From Gordionus sp. m RMFG-2023 (lineage: Eukaryota > Nematomorpha > Gordioida > Chordodea > Parachordodidae): a DNA stretch of 64,000 nucleotides. The stretch lies in NCBI RefSeq assembly GCF_954871325.1, contig NC_088775.1:10827561-10891560 (forward strand), written 5' to 3'. The notes beneath the pieces are model-generated. The model saw only the letters and a list, made by a program, of their open reading frames with translations. It was not told the origin of the DNA and searched no databases. The position numbers and the translations under genes are program-made. Positions 47,201-57,327 of this stretch are shown in pieces (position 1 is the first letter of the stretch; each line of letters opens with the position of its first letter).

Positions 47201-47892
47201 AATGAATAATAAAAAAATTATACAAAAGATTTTATTATTGGAAATATATTACATTATTAAGTGTCTAATGGGCATTTACCCACACTGCCCCTCAATTTAT
47301 TTAGTATATTTAATAGAAATTTAAAATATTTTTAGTATAAAAAGTGAAAATATCCGTTTATTGATAAGTTTGCAGCAAAATTTTAACCAAAATCCGTAAT
47401 TTCATAAAGCGCCATCTATTATTTTTTTAAATTTTTGGAGTCGATAGCGTCGCCAAAGTTTTGACATCGTATATATATTTATAAAAGGTGTCTAAATAAA
47501 AAGCAATAAAAAAATTTCGAAAACAAACTCCCTTTTTTGCTTAAAAATACAGGTAAAGCATTATAGATAAACCGGAAGTTAAAGATTCAAATTGGCGCCA
47601 ATTTTTATTATTTTTTGATAGCCTTTTAGAGATTATTTTTACCTACAATATGATATATTATATATCTTTTTACTATAAATAGTTCTTGAGATATAAGCTT
47701 TTTAAAAATTTTACAGATTCCAAAGTGGCTCTTTTTTGTACCTATGAGCCCCTATATCTCGAGAACCATGTGTGCTAGAGAGCTAAAATAAACGGCTTTC
47801 TCATTTATTTACCCTTCTAAATAATTCCAGAAATTTTTAACAATTTTAAAAGGGGTCGGTCGAATCGTGATCGATTTGACGTGGAATGGCCC
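44247..47892 (+). mobile_element. DNA transposon with ~0.5-kb inverted repeats, possibly Sola-like
   Basis: Left arm 44247-44752 and right arm 47408-47892 are inverted copies of each other, starting GGGCCATTCCATGTCAAATC and ending GATTTGACGTGGAATGGCCC. They differ at scattered positions. The flanks are TATA on both sides. The element carries one transposase gene with an open frame and one short intron. Intact coding, complete ends and a target duplication make it look autonomous. Long arms and a 4-bp duplication fit the Sola superfamily, but I assign that only tentatively. Confidence 0.9.
45116..47142 (+). CDS. Transposase of the long-TIR element, two exons, 658 residues
   Basis: Exon 1 is 45116-46889, intron 46890-46939 (50 bp, GT...AG), exon 2 46940-47142. 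The join K-G-IEFSYIMEDE keeps phase and removes a stop just inside the intron. The N-terminal region has clustered cysteines (RCCNPF, then CSSCRQKL), a likely zinc-binding DNA-recognition module. A helix-turn-helix-like stretch is WTVRRIIEEFNISYHMAIKS. More cysteines (CVCSIH, CFFGDCAQCP) lie mid-protein. The catalytic half shows VQADFAENYAFVVQDE, YFSDGAAAQYKNRKN and WHFWATSHGKSACDG, candidates for the acidic triad and its surroundings. The same motif string occurs in many uncharacterised animal proteins I recall. The exact superfamily is uncertain. No inactivating change was seen. Confidence 0.87.
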
Positions 47893-47988
47893 TATAATCT
47901 TAATACCGTTTTAAAAAATCGACCCGATACGGGTTTTTTAACAATACTAGCCTACTAAAAAAAAAATTTATTGTAATTTACGTTATAA

Positions 47989-48118
47989 TAGTGCTGTAAC
48001 CAAAATAATAGCTTCGAGATTTGACAAATAGAGGTCAAAGCCTTTCTACCATATATGAACAAAATCTCCAGGCTTATATAACTGGCTAAAATCTTAATCG
48101 GGCCGTTTAATAACACTA
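47989..48118. repeat. hAT MITE (TAGTGTTG family), shortened
   Basis: Begins TAGTGCTGTAACC, core CGAGATTTGACAAATAGAGG, end GGGCCGTTTAATAACACTA. Part of the left arm is missing. Confidence 0.72.
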
Positions 48119-49841
48119 GTATAGTCTTAAAATTTGTGAAACGCTATTTTTAAAAAAATAGATAGGTGAACGCTAAAATGGGCAAAAAAATCAAGATAAA
48201 TTATTTTTTCTCGAAGCATTTGATATAAAATATCTTGAAATACATATATATTGCATGAAAAAATGACGGTTCCATAATTAAAATATAATATACACAATCG
48301 AAATAAATCAAAAATTGTGACTAAAAGTCGTTTTTGTTTAAAAAAATATAATATAAATAAAATAGTGAATGATTAAATAAAAAAGATGACTAAGAATATT
48401 CGTCAACAAATATTTTTTAATAATCTATCCGATTTATTGCGGGATCCGCATCCAGCCATAGTCTGAAGCAAAGTCTTTAATTTGCTCTTCCCACGAACGA
48501 ATGTGAGAATCTGGTGGCTGGTTATCTTTTCGAAATATTTCATATCAGATATGAAGAAATAAAATGGTAATTCGATAATAATTTTAATTACTAGAATCAT
48601 CGGAATTAACATCTATTTTGCATATTTTCTATTAATGAATTTATTTACATTGACACCAGAGAGTCTACTGTTTTTAAATATTACTAAACTAAAATTTATT
48701 TCCTTTGTGTCTACTAATTTTCATATGTTCTTTGGAAATATTAAGTAAATATTTATTTAGAAATTATAAAAAAGATTTGTAATCCACCGAGCATATACTT
48801 AAGCTATTGTGAAACAAGAATCGTTCGTTTTATTGATTTTTCAGCCTTCGTTAATCTTGCCTGAAACCTTAAAGATAGGTTGCATAATTAAAATAGAACA
48901 CCAAGGCGGGATCTGATAAGAATTTATATCTCTTTAGTAGGGTGGACTATTATATTTGAAAATGTTGTTAGATTCAGTTAAATTAAAATGCATATAGGGG
49001 GGGGGCATCATAATTATTCCAAGTATGATAGCAAGAACCCATCGAACATCAAGTATACTTCCAATCTTGAAATAAATGCCAAATTCAGATGCTATTAAAG
49101 ATTTCTTCCCAGTCATGAGGCTATCACCATCGCCAAAAAAATTTTGTAAAAATCTTCAGAAAACTCGGCGAACATAATTTGTAATTATTTTTTCCATCGT
49201 TGTTCAAGCCGGCTAGTCAAAACAGATATATCATTTCCCTATTTCTATTGGAAAATTAAAATAGGGAAGGGTCTGTTTTTAAAATTACAAGTATAATTAC
49301 ATTATTACAAATTTTATGTTTATTTCATGATAAATAATAAAAAAGAAATATGTTATGCCCTCTATTTTCTGAAAAAGGGAACGATAAATTGGGAGGAGCA
49401 TTGCGCGACCCTTCGACTATAGGGTTATAAATTTATACAATGAAATAGGACAGCAGTATATGTATTAAAAGTTTTGTAGACAATTTATAAATATTATTAT
49501 TTAAGATTGTCGCAATGAGTAACGCGTTTTGGAAATTTTTAACAGTTTGATATTATTAATTAAATGGATTTTCTTTACTATTTTAAGCTCATTTTCCAAC
49601 AAATAATAAATATAATTAAAACGTTAAAGAAAAATATGCTATTATGAATGTAAAAATAAAAGTGGCCTGAATCATTTTTTCGAATTTACGAAAGTTAATT
49701 AATTTTTTAAGTTAGAGAAACTATTAAAATTAAATTTTAGCTTAAATATTAATCAAAATGGGAAGTATAAAATAAGTTGGTAGGAATTATAATCTTTTTT
49801 AAATATACAAAATTTTTAAAAAAATGAATGGAAGAATTTGG
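48119..49841. other. AT-rich DNA with two coding-like patches on the minus strand
   Basis: Two patches on the minus strand read like protein but were not recognised. One (about 49165-49050) gives FFGDGDSLMTGKKSLIASEF and could end at a GT (GTATAC). The other (about 48530-48430) gives PPDSHIRSWEEQIKDFASDY followed by GWMRIPQ and a stop, which looks like a true C-terminus. They may be exons of one small gene, or the second a tail of FIGNL1. Neither could be shown. Confidence 0.3.
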
Positions 49842-50696
49842 CAGAGATCCGAACCTGAACCCGTTAAACCGCTAAAAACCTGTATTTTTTATCGAACCTT
49901 AACCGAACTTAAACCACTAAAAAAAATTCTAGCCGAACCTGAACCGAACCGCTAAAATGCCTCTGAACCGGTTCGAGCTTCATGATTTTATGCTTATAAA
50001 ATAATATGTAAGTTATTATTAGTTTATTTTAAAAAAATCAATTATATTCGAATTATTTTAAAGATTATCATCCATCACATTTGATTGATAAGTGTCGGTC
50101 ATAATTTTTATACTTTTTAGTATATTGTCATTTTACAACATTTTTTAAATATTTTAAGCTTATAAATTATAATGCTTAAAGAAAAATTAAATCCAAAATA
50201 TTATTATAAATGACACATCAAATCTGATATCATATCATATTGGCAGTGCCGGCTACCCAAGTTAGTGTGGAAAGATGTTTTTCAACAATTAAATTTACTA
50301 TCTCCTTATAGATGTAATTTGAGTGAAACAAATTTTGAAAATATATTAATTGCGAGGCTTAATAAAAAAATTTAAGTAAAAAAAATAAAATATTGTTCAT
50401 ATTAAAATTAATCATTGATTTTTATATTTATAAATTAAATTAAATATTATTTTATAATGGGCAATTAATAAAAATGAAGGTTTTATACATGTGTTTTTTA
50501 AATTAATGATAAAATAATAAATATTTTCCCTATACATAATTCGAATGTAGGTTTGAATACAAAAGTGTTCAAACCGGTTTTTAGAGGTTCGAACCAAACC
50601 GATATTTTAATTTTTTACCAACCGAACCTGAACCTTGAACCGTTATTTTTATCCAAACCAGAACCAACCCGATATTCGTTTCGGTTTGGATCCCTG
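49842..50696 (+). mobile_element. hAT deletion derivative with 8-bp target duplication
   Basis: Starts CAGAGATCCGAACCTGAACC and ends GGTTTGGATCCCTG. Flanked by GAATTTGG on both sides (49834-49841 and 50697-50704). Both ends are built from many CCGAACC-type words and their complement, likely sub-terminal binding repeats. A transposase C-terminal remnant lies at about 50240-50378 (LAVPATQVSVERCFSTI, then after a shift SPYRCNLSETNFENILIARL). 855 bp, cannot be autonomous. Confidence 0.93.
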
Positions 50697-50986
50697 GAAT
50701 TTGGGCATGTTTCATAATTTTATAAGGTTATAAAAAATTTAAGGTTTTTTAAAATATATTTAGGACAATCATAGTGTAATCAAGCTAGAAACTAAATCAG
50801 AAGTAGTATTGAATGATGAGGAATTCAAAAAGAAAAAGAACATAGATGAAATTTTCGATTTTTAAAAATATATCTACCTAAAAAGTTTTAAATTTTTTTT
50901 AAATTTATCCTGAAATAATAAATCAGACACTTTAAAAAATTAAAATTGCCATGAGTGTAAACTTGACGATTTGTCACTGAAAGGAA

Positions 50987-51205
50987 AAGGTGAGCCTCAT
51001 TTATAGTAAACGCGATTTGTTCAAGCGGTGCGGTATTTAAGGCTATTGAAATCACAGTTGACTCTTCATAGTGATAATTTTTAAAATTCGTAACATGTTT
51101 TTCAAATTTCATATATTTATAAATCATAACTATTAATTGGCTTGATTTTGAAACTTGTGCAGCGTTAAATACCGCATGCTTGAACAAATCGTAATTACTA
51201 TAGAG
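50987..51205. repeat. Palindromic MITE, GATTTGTTCAAGC family
   Basis: Inverted arms: CATTTATAGTAAACGCGATT then GTTCAAGC and GCGGTATTTAA on the left; TTAAATACCGCATGCTTGAA then CAAATCG and ACTATAGAG on the right. The open frame 51187-50888 crosses the palindrome and is not a gene. Confidence 0.75.
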
Positions 51206-51207
51206 CG

Positions 51208-51351
51208 TTAGACCTTATAGTAAGCTCAAATTAACCGCCATATAATTCATCGCTAAACGATGGCATGGCTAATGTACCATGTATTTTCCTAAATTATGTA
51301 TCGCATGAGCAACATCGCGTTATTTCACGATTTTTATAAAAGAGGCCTTAA
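51208..51351. repeat. MITE, second palindromic family, copy 2
   Basis: Shares AAATTATG.ATCGCATGAGC and the ends TTAGACCTTATAG / TTATAAAAGAGGCCTTAA with the element at 21966. It abuts the palindrome at 50987. Confidence 0.65.
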
Positions 51352-51419
51352 TCATTTTGACCTAAAAAAGCCACTACTAAATTAACCATATATTGAGAAA
51401 ATAAAGATAAAGTATTTAC

Positions 51420-54400
51420 TTCTTCGAGCGATATGGTCTGTATATTCTCGGATGATAAGCATCTGATTGGTCCAAGCGAAGCTTCCCTGCATAATTCAGC
51501 CATATCTGCACCAGAATAACCTATTCATATTTTTTACAAATTAAATTTAATTCATCTTTGAGTTTTTTATATAATTTAATATTTATGGAGCCCGGCATGG
51601 AAAGGTCTGGTTGGAGGTCAGGCTATTTTGCAAAGAGAAATCGAGCTGGACACTAGGTGACAAACCCAGATCTGGTTTAAAAAATTGTTTATGTTCTTTA
51701 TAAGTAGCTTATTTATTTTATTTACCTTGTGCGTTTAAAAAAAATTATATCAGACAATCGTTGCGACATTTTTTATAAGTTTGCCGTGATGAAAAATGTG
51801 ATTAGCTTTTCTTGTATTAATATTCTTAAATTAGTTTATATTTATTCATTTATTTTTAAAAAATCATTCTTTTTCTACTAAATTTGCGCTTTTGTTGCTT
51901 CTATTTTAGGTGAAACGGCCATAGTTGAAATTAAATATCTGCAAAAGCCCGACCCTCACCGGGGTCGGGCCTAATTAAAAAATTTCGGGTTCGGGTGGTG
52001 CTGAGATTAAATAATAAGGCCAGATGTAGATTACTAGTTGAAATAGCCCATTGGCGGTTATTTTAGGCAAAAAATGACGGATTTGCCCTTATTTTTGGCG
52101 ATACGGCTTTAGACAAAGTGCACCTCAACCTAATATGATTTGGTATGACTAAAATCAATGACTTTTTGTTTGTATATAAAATAATCATTATTTGTTTTCA
52201 TATAAAAACATTTTATTTTACTTAATTTTATTATATTTGGCATAAGTTTTAATTAATTGCTAAATTTTATTTGTATAAATGATTATGGTGCTTATCCTGA
52301 AAGCATTTTTTATAAAAGCCATTTTAATAAAAATCCCAATAATTATTTTGTGATATTTATTTAATAATTGATTCATTATTTTATTGATATTAAGATTACT
52401 TCATATGCCGGTTATAAAATATTAGTTCTATTTTTAAAACTATCTTTTAAATTTTTTACTCTAAAAATAAACAAAGGTATAATAACTAAAGGAAAGCTTA
52501 TTATAATTTTAATTGTAATATCCTAAAAAATATTAATTTAAAATAATCAAATATTGTAAACCGAAATCACATATTCAGAATGTATTTTTAAAAAATTTAA
52601 ATGGTCAAATAGGTGATACAATATTTTCATTGCTAGCTTAACAATGATCATAAATGCCATAGTGATCAAGTATTTAACAGGGGTGTCATATATTTGAGTA
52701 AATATGTTTCACCTGATTTAAAATTATTGCATTTTATTTTTATTTTTTTTTAAAAAACTTCTTCACTTCAAGACGCCATTTAATCGTTATAAAATAATTT
52801 TAAAAAACGAAAAATCACCTGCATTCAAAATGTTCTGTTTGGAAGGATATATCTAAAGATGTATTTGTTTTTTCTCACTCTTATGTGTCTGGAATGGTCA
52901 AAGATTTATCTTAATATCTTTATTTTCATCGTAAAAAAAACTATGCTCTTTCCTTATACCACAGATCTTAAAATCAAGTGGAACCATAACGCGAATATCA
53001 CTCAACCTATATAGCCAACTTTTTTATAGCTAGATCAAAATCTCTCCATTTCACTTATCTAGCATTAACCTTCATTTTTTTATCTATATCTAACTCCAAT
53101 TCTATTTATCAAAAAAAATGTCAACTATGATTTGGTCATTTACTATAATTTTATTTTTCACATATTTAGTTCTTCCCACCTTCTTACTTCCCGCAGGCCT
53201 TTAAGTGGCTTTGCCTCTTACGCGCACAGGTAACTGCAATCTGCCTAACAATTATGAATGGGCTCATTTCATAGGCTACCCCCAAATTTCTTAACTCAAT
53301 CAGATGGGATGGGATAAAACAAGCATAACCCTGATATTCCATAAAGCGATAAAGGGCGTTTACGCTTACTATGACGTATACATTTCTTTCTATTCAATCA
53401 TATTTTGCCTAAAACTCGTATCTTGGAGACCTGCAAAATAGTTTTTTTTCAGCCCCGTGCGATATTTATTTTATTCTCGATTTAACCCTTTAGGTTCCCT
53501 CATAAAATTAATATGATGCAACACGATATTTAGTAATTTTTTTATTGATTCTAGTATAATATAATATAAAACACACAAAAAAAGTTTTTTAAATTCAAAA
53601 TGGCGGCTCTCCCTGGTGGTTTTAAATTCATATCATTGACACCTTATGGAAACTTTCGAAACAGTTTCTATTTTTATTTAGACATAGTGGTACGTTGCAT
53701 GATTTGCACGACCACCTTGTTCTTCTGGGATTTAACTTTGTACTACAGAAGGTACACCTTCGTGAGGTTCCTGCCTGAGGTTGATGAGCTGAGTTTTTTA
53801 GTCTAATTTCTGGAAGGATATAAGGTTTATTATTTTTTCTTTGCATTGATATATAATTATTATCATTATGAATATTATCATCCCTATTAACATTTTTACA
53901 GTATGCCAATTCGCTAGCAATTATTTGTCTTCGGAATTCTTTCGATGAGAGTTTATTATCTGTAAGAATATTGTATATTATGAATGAATTGATAATCGCC
54001 GCATCTATCAGCCAAAAGAATATTGGTAGCCACCATTTTCGCCACTTTCGCGAAATTTCATATAATTAAATGGTCGAAATGGTCAACAGACCCCATATAT
54101 TTATTATACATCTTTATCATTATTGGACATTTTACGTCAAATACTTCCCCTTTTTTATTTTTTCTCTTCACAGTATCCACTGATCTCGGATCAATATAAT
54201 TGGACATTATAAATACGTCACGATTATCTCGCCATTTAATTATACTTATATTATTTTTGTCACTTCTCCAGTCAAACTCACCTCTTTTTAATTTTGTTTC
54301 CATATTCTTTATGGGCAAGTATCTCCTATTTTTGTTTAGTGTTCCGTAAGGTGTATCCGATTCATAATCATCACTATCAATTTGTTAACGTGTATCCGAT

Positions 54401-56923
54401 TCATAATCATCTTCGGAATCAGTGGATGAGTTGTCTAACGAAGAACCTTCAGATGGAATGTCCAGATAATCATTCATATATATAACAAGCTAAAATTATT
54501 GCGAAATGAATTGGCAAAATTTATCAATTATTTAAAAAAATAAATATTAAAAATATTGTTGTTAAGTGGCAGTGGTTAGTTTAATATACCACATTAAAAA
54601 GATCAAAATAATATATAAATATTATTTATTTGAGCAAAAATAAATATTAGAAAGATAGATAAAATAGTGAGGAATATATATATTTAAAAATATTTGATAA
54701 ATATACTTACTTATAATTAAAATTGGAATTTTAAGAAAAATCACCGTAAAAAACGTATTTTGAAATAAAGGCGCGAAAAAAAAAATTAAAAAATAACTCC
54801 TCCACAAACATATAAAAAAGAATATCTTTTAATATATATTCGTGGTGGTTTCATTTTATATGATCAACTCCTTTAGAAGATATAAAGGTTAAAAGGTGGT
54901 TTTATATTTGCACTACCGCAACCGAAAGGGTATCTTATGCATTCAATATTCAACAATAACTTTTTCTATTTATTACTAAGTTATTGACCTTGATTACAAC
55001 TGACTTCAATGTATATTTATATTTCGTCATGTCAGTTTAGATTAGTATTAATGTCATTGGGTTTATAACATTCTTCTTTTTTTTGTGAAGGTTGTAAAAT
55101 TATTGATTTTCCTATGATCGTAAAATTGATCATAAATTCGTCCATTTTTCTGACTGGTCCCTTTAATAGCTGTAAATTAATATTATATCTTAAGATATTG
55201 ATAAAAAAAATTAGTAGGAAATTATCCGATATGTTAAATAAATGCATAAATTCAATAATTACCTGTATAAAAATTCATATTAATAACGTATCGTCCATTT
55301 TGACGGAAATCGACGAAAATAGGATCACAATGTTACGATCAAAGGAACCCCTTCCAAATTGATCTAACCAAACATTTTTTTTAAATGAATATCCTATGCC
55401 AAAGATTATTATGACTGCTAAATTGATTAAATAGGAAAAACATTGTGTGTTTTTTTAAAAAAAACCTTCAGTTTTTTGACCACTTAATTCTAGCAAACTG
55501 GTTTCATCGATAACATGACTTTGATCACGCATGAGATTCTGTATGATTTGCAATCGAGCTTCTTGGTCCGGCAGTGGAATATAAAGCCTTTTAACAAAAC
55601 GCCTTCTCACGGCCTCGTCAAGCTTTTGAGGTCTATAAAAAATAAACAATTTTTTAATTTTTTTTAGTAAGTCACATATAGTTAGTTATTTCCTTTTTAC
55701 AAAAGTTAGATTGAAAGATGGATTCTCTTTAGGTTGTATCATAAATATCAAAAATATAATTAATAAACGAAGCTTTAAATGAACAAAAAAGAAAGAAATA
55801 AGCAATTTTTAATTAAAATAAATAAAAACACGTCCCTAAACATAATTCTTAAAATTTTAAAAATTTCAAAAAATATAACACACACGAATTGAGTAAAAAT
55901 TTAAGAACGTAAAAATTTTTTTATTTTTGAGAATTTTAAAACGAGATTTAGGATACAGCTTTACATCATTAGTCTTAAATATAAAAAAAACCTATTTGTG
56001 GCACCGATGAATATGATGTTATTGTTGATATTATCGTTATACAAGCCGTCTAAGCGTATCAAAAATTCCGTTTTTAGTCGATTGGACGATTCATTGTCGC
56101 TCGTGTCAGAGGAAGACGAATTGGACGCGTTTCTTGAACATAAAATCGAGTCAACCTCGTCAATAAATATCAAAGAAGGTGCGTGTATGGTGGCAGTTTC
56201 GAAGAGTGCCCTAACCAATTTCTCGCTTTCGCCTACCCATTTGGATAATAAAACCGAGGAACTTATGTTAAAAAATGTCATTTTCCCGTTGTTTTTTACC
56301 TTGTTATTTGAAGGGGGGCTAGCATCATTTTGAGATAAATTTACGGCGAGATCATTACAGAAACTAGCGATGCATTTCGCTATTAATAAAATGGTTTATA
56401 TTTAGTTAGTTTTTCTTTAAAAATGATTATTGATTTTACCGATCAAGGTTTTTCCCGTTCCAGGAGGACCAAACAATAAAATACCTTTAGCCGGTTTTCT
56501 TAGACCAGTAAAGATATCGGGTCTCAATAATGGCCAAATAATTATTTCCTATAAAAAAAATATACTAAAATAAAAAAAAGTTTTTTTGAAAAAAACAACC
56601 TTTATTACTGATTTGACAAAATCCAAGCCGGCTATATCATCCCAAGTAACCTTCAAATTTTTGTCGATTATTTCGTTTTCTATCATTTCGATTAATTTTG
56701 GGTCGACATTATTATTATTATTCGAATCATTTTTTTCTTTATTATTAGGACTTTTATTATCGTGGCGATCGTTAATATTTTTATCGCTATTATTACTATT
56801 AAATGGTGAAATAAATTTTGATTTTGCCGAAGAACGCAAAAAGGTAGTTGTACCTAGGCATAACTTTTTATTATTATTTTCCTTGTGCACCGATTTTATT
56901 AGTTCCGCATTCTTTTTCAATTG
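51420..56923 (-). CDS. FIGNL1: Fidgetin-like 1 AAA ATPase, five exons (partial)
   Basis: FIGNL1 is a meiotic-clade AAA ATPase that remodels RAD51 filaments in homologous recombination. Exons on the minus strand: 56923-56600, 56548-56440, 56379-55992, 55632-55466 and 51520-51420, all phase-consistent. Exon 1 ends in the start of the AAA module ([30 protein letters not shown]). Exon 2 has the Walker A ([13 protein letters not shown]). Exon 3 has [15 protein letters not shown], Walker B ([11 protein letters not shown]), [12 protein letters not shown] and FIGATNR. Exon 4 has [18 protein letters not shown] with the arginine fingers. Exon 5 has [34 protein letters not shown] and [12 protein letters not shown] set it apart from spastin and fidgetin. 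An acidic, Asn-rich insert ([20 protein letters not shown]) follows Walker B. The poorly conserved N-terminus and the last exon (VRPSVS...W region) were not found. The 3.9-kb intron holds MITEs and a piggyBac relic. Confidence 0.92.
51932..52036. repeat. 105-bp GGCC-rich hAT MITE with 8-bp target duplication
   Basis: Starts TAAATATCTGCAAAAGCCCG, contains GGGGTCGGGCCTAA, and ends GATGTAGATTACTA. GTTGAAAT flanks both sides (51924-51931 and 52037-52044). At 105 bp it is the smallest MITE with a readable duplication here. It lies in the FIGNL1 intron. Confidence 0.88.
52045..53485. other. FIGNL1 intron sequence
   Basis: No element firmly placed. A GC-richer spot at 53194-53234 on the plus strand looks like an exon by its borders (CCGCAG before, GTAACT after; [11 protein letters not shown]), but I cannot connect it to anything. 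Confidence 0.3.
53486..54930 (-). mobile_element. piggyBac relic in FIGNL1 intron, internally deleted
   Basis: Left end TTAA|CCCTTTAGGTTCC; right end GCAACCGAAAGGG, followed by TATC rather than TTAA. On the minus strand the N-terminal acidic start ([20 protein letters not shown], from 54480) runs almost directly into the late domain ([20 protein letters not shown]... to [16 protein letters not shown]). The catalytic aspartate region between them is deleted. After one frameshift near 54060 it continues [20 protein letters not shown] and ends with the cysteine knuckle (CTFC...CKSC...CLNKNRNC). The knuckle spacing is typical of piggyBac-like proteins. Dead copy. Confidence 0.88.
54350..54412. 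repeat. 39-bp spaced direct repeat in the acidic N-terminus
   Basis: GTGTATCCGATTCATAATCA occurs at 54350 and again about 39 bp later. It codes for the repeated acidic motif DDYESDT of the piggyBac relic. Confidence 0.85.
54931..55465. other. FIGNL1 intron sequence
   Basis: Overlapping open frames on both strands at 55032-55362 show no recognised domain. Nothing else seen. Confidence 0.3.
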
Positions 56924-57108
56924 CTGGATTTTTAAAAAAAAAAAAATTCAGATAAAATTAGCAATGATCTTAAAATAAAAAATACAGTCAAATTTTTTTT
57001 TTGCTTTAAATAATATATCCATAATGTCAAAAAATATATATTTAAAAGAATGCCCGTTTTTATTTTTTTCCAATAAATTAAAACTCCTTTATTTGATTCA
57101 TATTGATC

Positions 57109-57182
57109 GCCGGGGTGGCCTAATGGGTAAGATGTATGATTGGAAACACGAGTATGAACAAAGACGCAGGTTCAATCCTGGT
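57109..57182 (+). promoter_or_regulatory. tRNA-like 5' head of the LINE with A-box and B-box
   Basis: The first 75 bases of the LINE resemble a tRNA. They have an acceptor-like GCCGGGG, then TGGCCTAATGGGTAA (57116-57130), the form of a tRNA A-box and D-loop as in tRNA-Arg. The T-arm is CAGGTTCAATCCTG (57167-57180), with a 4-bp stem around the B-box GGTTCAATCC. A to B spacing is about 53 bases, as in a tRNA. The 3' acceptor half does not pair, and the anticodon arm is weak. This may act as an internal RNA polymerase III promoter or be a captured tRNA head. Confidence 0.6.
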
Positions 57183-57327
57183 AAGGAACAAAAACTTTCA
57201 AAGTTTTTCTTCGATGACTGATGTGTAAAGACATATGGTATGATGAATTTCGGAGCTTAGAGATGACACCCCGGTCACCGACAGGCTTGGACAGCCGGGT
57301 GCTAGGGATACCTGTCCAATAAACAAA

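Larger units (their letters stand above)
44084..47949. repeat. hAT MITE split by a 3.6-kb transposon
   Basis: The left part 44084-44246 begins TAGTGTTGCTAAAAAA and carries the family core (AAGTCTCAAGATTTGACAAA, TTTCTGCCATCTATGAG). The right part 47897-47949 continues with ATCTTAATACCG and ends TTTTTTAACAATACTA. Flanks GCCTTTTA and GCCTACTA agree at 6 of 8. The inserted element is at 44247-47892. Confidence 0.88.

Noticed and set aside
50888-51187. 99-codon minus-strand frame taken as the FIGNL1 end
   Set aside because: It spans a palindromic MITE and shows no VRPSVS-like motif.
51420-56923. Spastin, katanin or fidgetin identity
   Set aside because: [14 protein letters not shown] and the [12 protein letters not shown] lead-in are characteristic of FIGNL1; no MIT domain or spastin linker seen.
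55998-56978. Plus-strand open frames of 111 and 130 codons
   Set aside because: Reverse strand of FIGNL1 exons.
57109-57182. Genuine tRNA gene
   Set aside because: D- and T-arm strings fit, but the acceptor stem does not close and the anticodon arm is weak; it starts two bases inside the LINE border.
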